Source: Latescibacteria bacterium UBA6620
GTDB lineage: Bacteria > Latescibacterota > UBA2968
Assembly: GCA_002433075.1 (NCBI GenBank)
Contig: DJHM01000011.1
Location: 299,790-358,733 of the forward strand
DNA: 58,944 bases
Direction of reading: 5' to 3'
This document shows, piece by piece, positions 45,498 to 53,736 of the stretch (the stretch's first letter is position 1; each line of letters starts with the position of its first letter). The notes below the pieces were generated by a model, which saw only the letters and a list, made by a program, of their open reading frames with translations, was not told the origin of the DNA and did no database searches. The position numbers and the translations under genes were made by a program.

Positions 45498-47147
45498 TCA
45501 GGTACGTGGGTCGAATCCCGACGGATGACGCCATCGGCCATCCGGGTACCGGTACGATACATCCAACTCGATGTCGCTGAGTCTCAACGGAATCTCCTCT
45601 GCCAGCCGTTCCGCACGCACCGCACGCACCTCCACAATATTGACGCCCAGCATGGGCGGGGAATCCGCCAGGTCGTAGACAAGCCAGGTTTTCCGACCCG
45701 GAGCGCGTCTTCCCGCCTCAGGCTCATTATCGCACACCAGCACATTCCCGTTCATCGTCACGGCCAGCTCGTCCAAATGGGTAAGTTCCTCGACCAAGAG
45801 GCGCACCTGGATGCGTGCGACACGGGCCCCCGCAGCTTGAAAGTCATCAGCCACTTGGAGGGGAACCCTAACCGGCTCCTCCCCGAGTTCGGCTGGAATC
45901 TGTTGATCCTTGGGAAGGCAGTTGGGAAAGGCATCGTTCCGACGCATGACGACGTAGCACTTGTCCTTGTATTCGAGCCGCAGAGACGAGCCGATGTCGT
46001 GCAACGCGGGTCGGTTGTCGTATCCGTAGGTATCCGGCGTGCCGGGATAGTTGAAAAGGTAGAGACCGTCCGCACCGTTCCTCCAGTGGCGGGCGGCGAT
46101 GGCGCGGATCATCTCCACGGTAAGTGGCCGCATGATCGACTCACGAATCTCGTGATCGGCCACATCCCGGCCCTGCGTTGCGCCAGTCAGATACGCTTCC
46201 TCGATCGCGGGATGGATTCGAACGGACGTCCCGGCTGCCAGGTCGACCCATTCGCTGATATCTTCCCCGGTGTCGTGGACGAAAAACGTCGAGGGAACGA
46301 CAAGATCGACGAGGTGATCCTCGATCCACTGCGGAACATCCAGCCCGAGTCGTAGAGAACCTTCGATCGTATTGGGAACCCGCACCGACAGCCCATACGA
46401 CTTCCCGTATTTTGAGCCCAGTTCGTCGAGCATCTCGCGCGTTTTCAGGATGAGGTCGGTGATCAGGGAAGCGCTGTCGCGCTCCTTCCCGAAAGCGAAA
46501 TATCCCGGGCAACGCATGAAATCGTATTCCCAACCGTCCGCCTGAGGGTACCGCGCCATCGCCTCAGATGCAGTCTCCAGGCGAATACGTCGAACATCGT
46601 CGTGGGCGAAATCCTGGAAGTACCTCAGGCTCTGCTGGAGAGACTCCGGCCAGCCGTCCACCCCTTCGGAACCGAGCTGATATTCGCGATGCTCCTCATA
46701 GAAGCGGCTTCCGATGATGCGATAGATCTCCCCCGCTTCATCGACGTGGTGCCAGTCGTTCATCCTCAGTTGCAGCCAGAAATCCTTACCGAGTCGGTGT
46801 GCCTCATCGAGGGCGATTTGTACCGGGTCGTGTCCCTCGCTCCAGAGCGCACGCAGATTCTCGATGCGTCGCCACAGGTCGGCCGATCCGACGACCGCCC
46901 CCGCCTCCAGCCGATCGACGACGAACTCCATGCCGTCAACTTTGGTCGGGTAGCTGAGCGTATAGCCGGCATTCATGCCGACGGTGCAGACGAAGGCGTC
47001 CACAGGCGTGCCCGCGAGGCCCCCGAACATGACGTGGGCTAGACGCGCGGACGTGATCGGCGGATTGACAACTCCGGTCGTGCAGCCAGAGTCATCCACC
47101 CACGTGAGGCGGTAATCGCGTTTCAGTCGATCGGACTTCACTGCCAT
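45498..47147 (-). CDS. Conserved protein of unknown function, copy 2 of a convergent paralogous pair
   Basis: 549 residues, paralog of 43798-45474: LAHVMFGGLAGTPVDAFVCTVGMNAGY, LGKDFWLQLRMNDWHH, IIGSRFYEEHREYQLG, YPQADGWEYDFMRCPGYFAF, KSYGLSVRVPNT, QWIEDHLVDLVVPS. The C-terminal beta-rich domain (ELAVTMNGNVLVCDN, NIVEVRAVRAE) also matches. The stop codons of the two genes are only about 23 bases apart, tail to tail. The divergence is high across the whole length, so this is an old duplication followed by inversion, not a recent one. Function unknown. Confidence 0.8.
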   Translation of the reverse strand: MAVKSDRLKRDYRLTWVDDSGCTTGVVNPPITSARLAHVMFGGLAGTPVDAFVCTVGMNAGYTLSYPTKVDGMEFVVDRLEAGAVVGSADLWRRIENLRALWSEGHDPVQIALDEAHRLGKDFWLQLRMNDWHHVDEAGEIYRIIGSRFYEEHREYQLGSEGVDGWPESLQQSLRYFQDFAHDDVRRIRLETASEAMARYPQADGWEYDFMRCPGYFAFGKERDSASLITDLILKTREMLDELGSKYGKSYGLSVRVPNTIEGSLRLGLDVPQWIEDHLVDLVVPSTFFVHDTGEDISEWVDLAAGTSVRIHPAIEEAYLTGATQGRDVADHEIRESIMRPLTVEMIRAIAARHWRNGADGLYLFNYPGTPDTYGYDNRPALHDIGSSLRLEYKDKCYVVMRRNDAFPNCLPKDQQIPAELGEEPVRVPLQVADDFQAAGARVARIQVRLLVEELTHLDELAVTMNGNVLVCDNEPEAGRRAPGRKTWLVYDLADSPPMLGVNIVEVRAVRAERLAEEIPLRLSDIELDVSYRYPDGRWRHPSGFDPRT

Positions 47148-47242
47148 GCCTCACTGACCTTATGCCCACGGATCGAGCGGAAAAATAGAGCGTTCCACGG
47201 TGTGATCGGCATCATCGAGCTCACAGTTCTTTTGCACAAGAC

Positions 47243-47692
47243 TTACGCCTCCTCAAGCAGGGCGAGATGAATTCCGTACCAGTCTTCGAGATCGTTGAGG
47301 TCCGTGCCGAGCCATTCCTTGTCCGATTGAGGCAATCCCAGAAGATCGAGCGTCTCGCTCCGGACGGGCTCCGGCTTGGGAAACGTGAGGATCCGTTCAT
47401 TCAGAGCATCGATCGCCTCGGCCTCGAGGCTATCAGGATTCGCGTGTTCCCTTACCCAATCCTCGAATTCGAAGTAGCTCGGCTGCGATTTCGTGACATA
47501 GGCGACCGCGTCGTCGCCCTGGATTCCCAAAGCGTCCAGCAAAACGCCATCGAAACCGCCCTCGCCGAAACGGTACCCCTCCGCCAGCATCCCTTTCGCC
47601 GCCAAACGCATCTTCAGCCACAGACGGGGAAGATGTACGAGCCCAAGGGGACCAATCGTGCGTGTGCTGATCAGTGGAACGAGGTTCTTCAT
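47243..47692 (-). CDS. DUF5069-like protein
   Basis: 149 residues. GLVHLPRLWLKMRLAAKGMLAEGYRFG at the N-terminus and VLLDALGIQGDDAVAYV in the middle resemble the DUF5069 family, small soluble proteins of unknown role. The C-terminus (LGTDLNDLEDWYGIHLALLEE) is acidic. No signal peptide or membrane segment. It lies between the unknown paralog pair and the broken regulator. Confidence 0.65.
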   Translation of the reverse strand: MKNLVPLISTRTIGPLGLVHLPRLWLKMRLAAKGMLAEGYRFGEGGFDGVLLDALGIQGDDAVAYVTKSQPSYFEFEDWVREHANPDSLEAEAIDALNERILTFPKPEPVRSETLDLLGLPQSDKEWLGTDLNDLEDWYGIHLALLEEA

Positions 47693-47861
47693 TATTATCG
47701 ACTCCGATAAGTAAGTGTTGGCCGGATAGCTTCAATCCGATGTCGTACGATCTCCAATTCGGATTGGAACGGGAGGGGTTAACCACATTCGATCGACCGC
47801 AGCCGTGACCGCCTTCTCTGAATTCCACAGCCCATTGTCGCTGGCTGTGGGAAACCTGGTG

Positions 47862-48315
47862 TCAATTCTCATACCGGAACGCACGAACCAGGATGCTCAG
47901 AAATGACAAAAACAGAAAAATGGACAACACCACTTTCAGGACCAAGACTGAAACCCTCCGTCCTGCGCTTGTCCGTGGGGTTTCATCGACTCGCAGCCGG
48001 TACCCAACGTTTCGGATGGTCTCGATTTCAACCCGAGTCATTCCCCCTTCCTTGAAGAATTTCCTCAGATCGAAAATGCCTTTCGTCAGACTTTCTTCGT
48101 TCACCTCAACATCCCCCCAGGACAGCATGTAGGAGGTCCTGCCTTCTGACAACGGATCCGTTCGCGGCAAGCAGAACCGCAAGAATCCGGGCCAGCCTTG
48201 ATTCGATGAATTGTTCTTCTCCCGCCTCACCTGTCAGTCGGTTGTATTCAGGCTCGATAACCCAATCACCGATCCTGAATTCAGATGCTTCGGGGCTGCC
48301 TTTGACGGGTTTCAT
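47862..48315 (-). pseudogene. Winged-helix regulator with C-terminal membrane anchor, one frameshift
   Basis: Two overlapping frames rebuild an OmpR/PhoB-type DNA-binding domain: FRIGDWVIEPEYNRLTG...SRLARILAVLLAANGSVVRRQDLLHAV, then WGDVEVNEESLTKGIFDLRKFF...IETIRNVGYRLRV. An extra base in gtcctgg (expected gtctgg) breaks the frame; the gene length is one more than a multiple of three. After the domain comes a Pro/Arg linker and one membrane helix (VLVLKVVLSIFLFLSFLSIL) and only a few residues, so there is no sensor domain. The layout is CadC-like but truncated. Sequencing error is possible. Confidence 0.78.
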
Positions 48316-48795
48316 ATGGATTTCCGAGAGAATTCAGCTGCTTCTCAGGTTGGAAACGGGCTCAGGATAGAAATTCTGACAACTTTGGAGATCCCTCGTC
48401 ACCCGGAGGTCAGAACGATATTCAGAGCAACTCGGTATGCGCTATGGGCTACCAGGATTGTTGTTTCTGCAGGATTCACACTCGCAGGCATCGGAAAGCT
48501 GACAATGAGCAATAGCGTGATCCAACGGTTCAACGACTGGGGATATTTCGACGGGTTCTATCTGATCATCGGTGCGGTGGAACTGTCCTTCGCCGTTCTT
48601 CTCCTGATTCCCAGAACGAGCACCCTTTCCGCGTACGTCCTCATCGCCCTGATGATTGGGGCTTCAGCCACTCACCTTCTACACGATCCCCCCGGCCAGC
48701 TACTCAGGCCAGGTGTATTTATGCTTCTCCTCGGCGTCGGGGTCTTCCTTCAGAGAAGGCTTCATCGCCAGTCCACCGAAGATGAGTCGATTTGA
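48316..48795 (+). CDS. DoxX-like membrane protein
   Basis: 159 residues from the ATG at 48316, which abuts the opposing regulator's ATG (CATATG at 48313-48318). Four hydrophobic helices: YALWATRIVVSAGFTLAGI, GFYLIIGAVELSFAVLLLI, LSAYVLIALMIGASATHLL and PGVFMLLLGVGVFL, with the DoxX-like GIGKLTM and GAVELSFAV motifs. The zero gap between start codons is odd; the true start may lie nearer residue 30. DoxX proteins are associated with redox or quinone metabolism. Confidence 0.75.
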   Translation: MDFRENSAASQVGNGLRIEILTTLEIPRHPEVRTIFRATRYALWATRIVVSAGFTLAGIGKLTMSNSVIQRFNDWGYFDGFYLIIGAVELSFAVLLLIPRTSTLSAYVLIALMIGASATHLLHDPPGQLLRPGVFMLLLGVGVFLQRRLHRQSTEDESI

Positions 48796-48856
48796 ACGGG
48801 GTCTGGATCGCGACTGGAAGCGCTCCTACCCATGGGGTCCCTGGGAGCTTCTGCCG

Positions 48857-50050
48857 TTAGGCCAGGCGGAAAATGGTACTCGCAATGTGGCGGGTGCCGC
48901 CGAAGCTGTTCCCATCTTCCTCCATGTAATAATACGTTGTGAAGACGCGTCCATCCTTCAGTTCAACAGCCACTGGATAGCCCAGATCCCAGTCGCTGGC
49001 ATCCGCGCGCAGGACTGCTTCCGCGGACCACGTCTCTCCGTCGTCCTCGCTTACGATCACGCCGATTCCGAACGGTGGGCGACGCCGACCGAAGATCACC
49101 AGGATTCGCCCATCCTTCAGTCGCAACGGCCACGGCGAACGATAGCGTGGGCCCCGTCGTGCGCCTGACCAGGCGTGTTCCAGGCTCAGCGAACGCCAGG
49201 GAGATTGTCCCCAGGCGACGATGGGTTTTGGAGTCGTCCAACTGTAGCCCCCGTCATCCGAGTGGTTCATCTGTATGGCGTCGCGCTGACCACCGAGATT
49301 GAGCATGTAGCACTGCAAACGACCCCCTGGCAATAACAACAGTGCTCCGTAGGTCGATCTTCCCTGTGCCGTTGGATCGCGGTGCACCTCGGCGATGTGA
49401 CTCCAGGAGAGACCGTGATCGTCCGTCCCGTAGATCCGAAGAGTCGAAGTCGCCGGAGACGGGCCGCAGGTGGCAATCGCCAGTTGGCTGCCGTCTGGAA
49501 ACTTCGCCAGGGGTGCACCATCGATGTGGATATAGCTCATTCCAGACGGTGGAGAGACACGGGTAGGCACTGTCTCCCAGGTCGCTCCACGATCCCCCGA
49601 ACGAAACGCAAAGCACTCCACCGCTGGATTGCCCTCGTCATCCTCTGGTCCCGTCGCGGGTCTGGCGAAGTAAACCATGGAATCCGGGCTGCTGAGATCG
49701 ATCCTCTCGCGTGACACATCCGACTGGTCGGCCTGGCTCAAGAGGGTCCGTTTCTCTTCCAGAGGCAACGAATCATCCCAGATCACCACCTCCTCGTCGA
49801 CGGGCCAGGTGGCACCGTTGTCGAACGACCGCTGCAACAGAATCTTTGCTCGCCCTTTGTAGCCAGTCTGTCCGTGCCCGATGTCGGATGGAGCACGGTA
49901 AGAACACGGGGCATGATGATGGATGACCGCAATCTCGCCTTCACCGTCGTGGTAGATCGGGCACTGACGAGGATGTGCACACATCCGTTCCCGACTATAG
50001 CAGAGCCGGCCGTGTTGCAGATCAGCGAGTGCTGGCGCGGGGTGTCGCAT
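48857..50050 (-). CDS. Sialidase-like (BNR/Asp-box) propeller protein
   Basis: 397 residues. Asp-boxes: QRSFDNGATWP, RSGDRGATWE, GTDDHGLSW, HSDDGGYSW, VSEDDGETW. The segment RERMCAHPRQCPIYHDGEGEIAVIHHH precedes the propeller. Six blades with SxDxGxTW motifs fit the exo-alpha-sialidase superfamily; catalytic residues are unverified. No signal peptide. It is upstream of a kinase remnant and repeat B, and is separated from DoxX by a short convergent gap. Confidence 0.82.
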   Translation of the reverse strand: MRHPAPALADLQHGRLCYSRERMCAHPRQCPIYHDGEGEIAVIHHHAPCSYRAPSDIGHGQTGYKGRAKILLQRSFDNGATWPVDEEVVIWDDSLPLEEKRTLLSQADQSDVSRERIDLSSPDSMVYFARPATGPEDDEGNPAVECFAFRSGDRGATWETVPTRVSPPSGMSYIHIDGAPLAKFPDGSQLAIATCGPSPATSTLRIYGTDDHGLSWSHIAEVHRDPTAQGRSTYGALLLLPGGRLQCYMLNLGGQRDAIQMNHSDDGGYSWTTPKPIVAWGQSPWRSLSLEHAWSGARRGPRYRSPWPLRLKDGRILVIFGRRRPPFGIGVIVSEDDGETWSAEAVLRADASDWDLGYPVAVELKDGRVFTTYYYMEEDGNSFGGTRHIASTIFRLA

Positions 50051-50098
50051 TGCAGTTCCGCCTATCGGTTAAAGGTATTCGCATCCCAGTCTGGCGCT

Positions 50099-50324
50099 CT
50101 ACATGATCTCGTTGAAGGACTCGATCAAGCCGATGTCCTCCAGTGTCAACTCACGTACTCGCCGATAGCCGTTCAGGAACGTCTTGTGTTCACCGGGTCC
50201 CAGGTCCCGATGTATGCTGGCGATATCCGTGAAGTAGTAGCCGAAGCCGAAGGGTCTGAAATCGATGAAAGCAGCCGAGTCCTCGTGGATGAAGATATTA
50301 CAGGAACCCGTTTCATGGCGCTCA
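50099..50324 (-). pseudogene. C-terminal fragment of an aminoglycoside-phosphotransferase-like kinase
   Basis: One open minus-strand frame of about 75 codons ending at TAG (50101-50099): NIFIHEDSAAFIDFRPFGFGYYFTDIASIHRDLG, GEHKTFLNGYRRVREL and IGLIESFNEIM. This is the region from the Asn of the HxDxxxxN loop through the metal-binding Asp (FIDF) to the C-terminal helices. Upstream of it the frame degenerates (HETGSCN in place of the full loop) exactly where repeat B begins, so the N-terminal two-thirds are missing. Confidence 0.75.
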
Positions 50325-50505
50325 GACGCTGCGGGGGCTCGTGGCCCACGCCGGCAGTACGATCTTGCTCGACGACAGCCACATAGATGACCCCGAGGAT
50401 AGAGGTGAAACGGTTGCGTTGCTCGCTGCCGCCTTTACCTAGGCCGCTAACCTGTGGGCGTTGAGGTTCACCACGGTAAGTTGCCCCGGTTTCTGATCAG
50501 TCCAG
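50320..50505. repeat. Dispersed intergenic repeat, copy B
   Basis: Same orientation and block order as copy A (17035-17246). It abuts the kinase fragment at its catalytic loop. It lacks the A-rich hairpin present next to copy A. Confidence 0.65.
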
Positions 50506-50589
50506 TCATACTCTCGATGTGATAGCTCGACACGTGACGGCCGGTGACGTCATATCTTCTTCTTAACCTACGAACTCAGGAGTAACCCC

Positions 50590-52056
50590 ATGCCTTCTCC
50601 CAACGTCATCCTAATCATGTGCGACCAGCTTCGGTATGACTGTCTGGGGTACGCGGAACACCCCCTTGTGAAGACTCCGCATCTGGATCGTCTGGCCGAA
50701 GGGGGAGTCGTTTTCGACACGACGTACTGTCCTTCACCCGTTTGCTCGCCGGCCCGGGCGTCCTGGCTGACCGGCACGTATCCGCACTATCACGGTCAAC
50801 TTGCCAATTATGGCCCTACCCGTCTCGAACCCGAGAAGATGGCCGTCCTACGGCCGGACGCTGTCACCCTCGGCGATGTCTTCTCAGCGAACGGCTACCG
50901 ATGCGGTATCGCCGGTCCCTGGCACCTGGGGCACGACCACGTCCCTCAGCACGGATTCGAGGAGTTCTGGCGAGTCTATCGTTACCAGGGGGAAAGCCGC
51001 CCGGACATCCTGTTCGACTACTTCGACGAGGTGGGCGTTCCCAACATCTACCAGAGCGAATCAGGCCCCGCCAACTCCACCGTCCCAATCGAGAAACGGA
51101 GGATTCCGGAGATCCAGCGGTGCGGTCTGCAATACGTCCGGATCGATGATCCACGCCAACAGCGAACAACCTGGACCATCGAGCAAGGCCTCGAATTTCT
51201 CGATACGAAAGACGACCGCCCCTTCTTCCTCTTCCTCAGCGTCAAGGATCCTCATCCCCTCATCGCTGTGATGAAAGAGTGGGTCGACGCCTACCCACTG
51301 GAAGACATCGAGCTTCCCGCTACCTTCAAGGACGACCTCGAGGGCCGTCCGGCCTGGCTCCACACAGAAAGTGGACGGTTACCGGACGAAGTCGACGAGA
51401 GCAAGTTTCGCGAGATGGTCGCACACTACTATGCTCTGGTCACACACATCGACGATCAGGTCGGGCGCATCGTCAAGAAACTTCAGGAACTGGACCTGGA
51501 GGAAAACACGATCCTCGCCTTTATCAGCGACCACGGCGAGATGCTGGGCGACCATCAGACCACGACCAAGCGCAATTTCTTCGAGGCGTCCTCGCGTGTC
51601 CCGTGCCTCGCCACCTGGCTTGGCGGTTTACCCGCGGGGCATCACGTGGAGGCGCCGTTCGGGGGCGTCGATCTTGCGCCCACCCTCCTCGATCTCTGCG
51701 AACTCTCGTTCGGGGGGCCGATCGACGGTCGTAGCGTTGCAGATGCGATTCGAAGCGGAGCTCAGCCAGCGGCCATCCCCGTCTTCTCGGAAGTCGCTAC
51801 GAGCGACGCCATCAACGACCGGTCACCAGCGCCGGAGGACCTCGCGGCCCGGGTCATGGTTCGGGAAGGATCGTGGAAGTTCAACTGGAACCGCAGCGAC
51901 ATCGACGAGCTCTACGACCTGCCGTCGGACCCTGACGAACTGCACAATCTGGCTTCAGATCCAGGCCAGGCCGATCGCGTGGCGCATCTTCGCGGCCTCA
52001 TCAGCCAGATGGTACAGCACACAGGCCCTGGCCACTACCACTGGTGCGCCACCTGA
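50590..52056 (+). CDS. Type I sulfatase (formylglycine-dependent)
   Basis: 488 residues. SPNVILIMCDQLRYDCLGY (metal Asp12), formylglycine motif CSPARASWLTGTYPH at Cys52, and AFISDHGEMLGDHQTTTKRNF. Start ATG with AGGAG seven bases before. No signal peptide. It stands alone on the plus strand, convergent with the binding-protein-like gene. Similar in size to the 5413-6795 sulfatase, with which it shares DELYDL-S-P-E-type C-terminal segments. Confidence 0.93.
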   Translation: MPSPNVILIMCDQLRYDCLGYAEHPLVKTPHLDRLAEGGVVFDTTYCPSPVCSPARASWLTGTYPHYHGQLANYGPTRLEPEKMAVLRPDAVTLGDVFSANGYRCGIAGPWHLGHDHVPQHGFEEFWRVYRYQGESRPDILFDYFDEVGVPNIYQSESGPANSTVPIEKRRIPEIQRCGLQYVRIDDPRQQRTTWTIEQGLEFLDTKDDRPFFLFLSVKDPHPLIAVMKEWVDAYPLEDIELPATFKDDLEGRPAWLHTESGRLPDEVDESKFREMVAHYYALVTHIDDQVGRIVKKLQELDLEENTILAFISDHGEMLGDHQTTTKRNFFEASSRVPCLATWLGGLPAGHHVEAPFGGVDLAPTLLDLCELSFGGPIDGRSVADAIRSGAQPAAIPVFSEVATSDAINDRSPAPEDLAARVMVREGSWKFNWNRSDIDELYDLPSDPDELHNLASDPGQADRVAHLRGLISQMVQHTGPGHYHWCAT

Positions 52057-52086
52057 GGACCAATTCAAAGGTCAGGCCAGGCGATC

Positions 52087-52824
52087 CTACGCCGGCGGCG
52101 CCACCGAGAGCCTTCCCTCGACACCGAACTTCGCGATCAAGCTTGCGACAAGTCCGTCCGCCTTCGACGCTTCCACGAATGCCTTGAGCCAGGTGTGGGC
52201 CGCCTCCTTCCCCTTGTTCAGACCGATGGCTTGCTGCACGGCCGTGAACTGGCCCTCCAGAATCCGTGACCCGGGCAACTTCTCTACTTCGGAACCGAGG
52301 CCCGGACGCAGGCCGGCATAGGCGTCCATCTTTTCACTCACAAACAGATCGAAAGCAGCGCCGCCCCCCACGACCGGGAACAACTCGGCCTGCTTGATAT
52401 TGTTTTCCAGCCACAATCCGTAGGCACTCCCCTTGGACACCGATATGCGATTTCCCGGGCGGTCGACCTCGTCGATCGACTGAATGGCGGACCCGGGGGG
52501 AACAAGATACGTCGCTTCAATTTCTGCATAGGCAGCGGTGAAATCCATGACCTCCGCTCGTTGCGGCTCCGCACCGATGTTGCCGATGTCCCATTCCCCC
52601 GTTCCCGCCGCCGCGACCACCGCACTCGGATTCTCATAAGGAACAAGCTCGAGCGACACCCCCAACGCCTCGACGATCGCTGCAGCCATGCTCGGTGAAG
52701 GACCGATCGGGTCGCCGGAAGGAGTCTTGTCGACAACGAGCAGAAAGTTGGACATGTTGATCCCGGCACGGAGCACCCCGGTTGGGGCCAATTGTGTGAT
52801 GACTTCCTCAGGCACCTGACTCAT
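52087..52824 (-). CDS. Periplasmic-binding-fold (solute-binding family 3) protein without signal peptide
   Basis: 245 residues from the ATG at 52824, with AAGGAG upstream; the longer reading adds 12 residues rich in Cys/His with no secretion character. TGVLRAGINMSNFLLV is the N-terminal strand of family 3 binding proteins, followed by GPSPSMAAAIVEALGVSLELVPYENPSAVV, WDIGNIGAEPQRAEVMDFT and GKEAAHTWLKAF. It lacks both a signal peptide and adjacent ABC permease or ATPase genes, so it may be an intracellular sensor or enzyme-like member. Divergent from PhyH at 52880, 55 bp apart. Confidence 0.85.
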   Translation of the reverse strand: MSQVPEEVITQLAPTGVLRAGINMSNFLLVVDKTPSGDPIGPSPSMAAAIVEALGVSLELVPYENPSAVVAAAGTGEWDIGNIGAEPQRAEVMDFTAAYAEIEATYLVPPGSAIQSIDEVDRPGNRISVSKGSAYGLWLENNIKQAELFPVVGGGAAFDLFVSEKMDAYAGLRPGLGSEVEKLPGSRILEGQFTAVQQAIGLNKGKEAAHTWLKAFVEASKADGLVASLIAKFGVEGRLSVAPPA

Positions 52825-52879
52825 TCGACGAACTCCTTCGCAGTGATGGCACGAACTCAACTAAGGATCTGACGAGACA

Positions 52880-53680
52880 ATGACTCCCGAACAGCGATAT
52901 CTCTTCGACATCAACGGCTTTCTGCTCCTTCGCAACGTACTGAGTGAAGCCGAATTGACCGCGGGACGAGAAGCCATCGATCGCTACATGACAACCCCCG
53001 AAGAGGCATTGCCCGAGGGCTTCTCCCACTCGGAGGACGGAAAGATGCACGCGAACGGCTTCGCCTGGGACAAGTGTCTCGAATCCATCGCCGTGCATCC
53101 CAAGCTATGGCCCATCATCATGGAATTCACCCACGACCGGCCCGGCCTGGCGAGGGGCACCCTTCTCGTGGACAACCACCATCACGAGGCGGGACGGCTT
53201 CACTGCGCGAGGGAGGATTTCGGCTGGGTAAGCACAAGATTCGACACCCGCGAGGGCCGCATCTACTGCGACAATTTCGTGATCTTCCCCTATTTCGATG
53301 ATGTCTTGCCGGGCGATGGTGGACTCGTCGTCGTGCCGGGGTCGCACAAAGCTGCCTTCGATCGCCCCGAGGCCCTGTTCAACGGCGGACTGATGGCCGA
53401 ACTCGACGATTTGCCCGACGGGGTGGTCAACGTGACGCCGAGGGCGGGGGACGCAATCGTCATGACAGAGATGCTCGCCCACGGAACCTTGCAGTGGAAA
53501 CCGACGGACCGCCAACGACGGACCCTCGTGCTTCGCTACCGCCCGCAGTACAAGAACAGGACAGGCCCCTCGGAAGCGATCCAGGAACGGCTCTCGCCCC
53601 AGGTCAGGGAGCTGATGGAATACGCCCACTACACGGATGTGAAAGAAATCGCCAAGGTGGAAGCTGTACAGCTTACATGA
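52880..53680 (+). CDS. PhyH family protein, atypical metal motif (paralog of 35362-36165)
   Basis: 266 residues: TPEQRYLFDINGFLLLRNVLSEAEL at the start; LHCAREDFGWVSTRFD where the HxD motif is expected (acidic residues at +4/+5); GDGGLVVVPGSHKAAFDRPEALF; MTEMLAHGTLQWKPTDRQRRTLVLRYRP for the distal His and Arg. The C-terminus YTDVKEIAKVEAVQL matches YTHTKEIAKLEKVTL of its paralog. Both share the unusual first metal motif, so it is a family feature and not an error. Confidence 0.88.
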   Translation: MTPEQRYLFDINGFLLLRNVLSEAELTAGREAIDRYMTTPEEALPEGFSHSEDGKMHANGFAWDKCLESIAVHPKLWPIIMEFTHDRPGLARGTLLVDNHHHEAGRLHCAREDFGWVSTRFDTREGRIYCDNFVIFPYFDDVLPGDGGLVVVPGSHKAAFDRPEALFNGGLMAELDDLPDGVVNVTPRAGDAIVMTEMLAHGTLQWKPTDRQRRTLVLRYRPQYKNRTGPSEAIQERLSPQVRELMEYAHYTDVKEIAKVEAVQLT

Positions 53681-53736
53681 CACCCCACCCGAGTATCTCC
53701 CCTTCCAGTTGACCTGTCGAATCGCTTACGTTACTC

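Larger units (their letters stand above)
50051..50589. other. Intergenic region with kinase remnant and repeat B
   Basis: It contains the minus-strand phosphotransferase fragment (50099-50324) and repeat B (50320-50505), listed separately. Upstream of the sulfatase at 50590 an AGGAG stands seven bases before the ATG. I found no promoter boxes with confidence. Confidence 0.55.
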
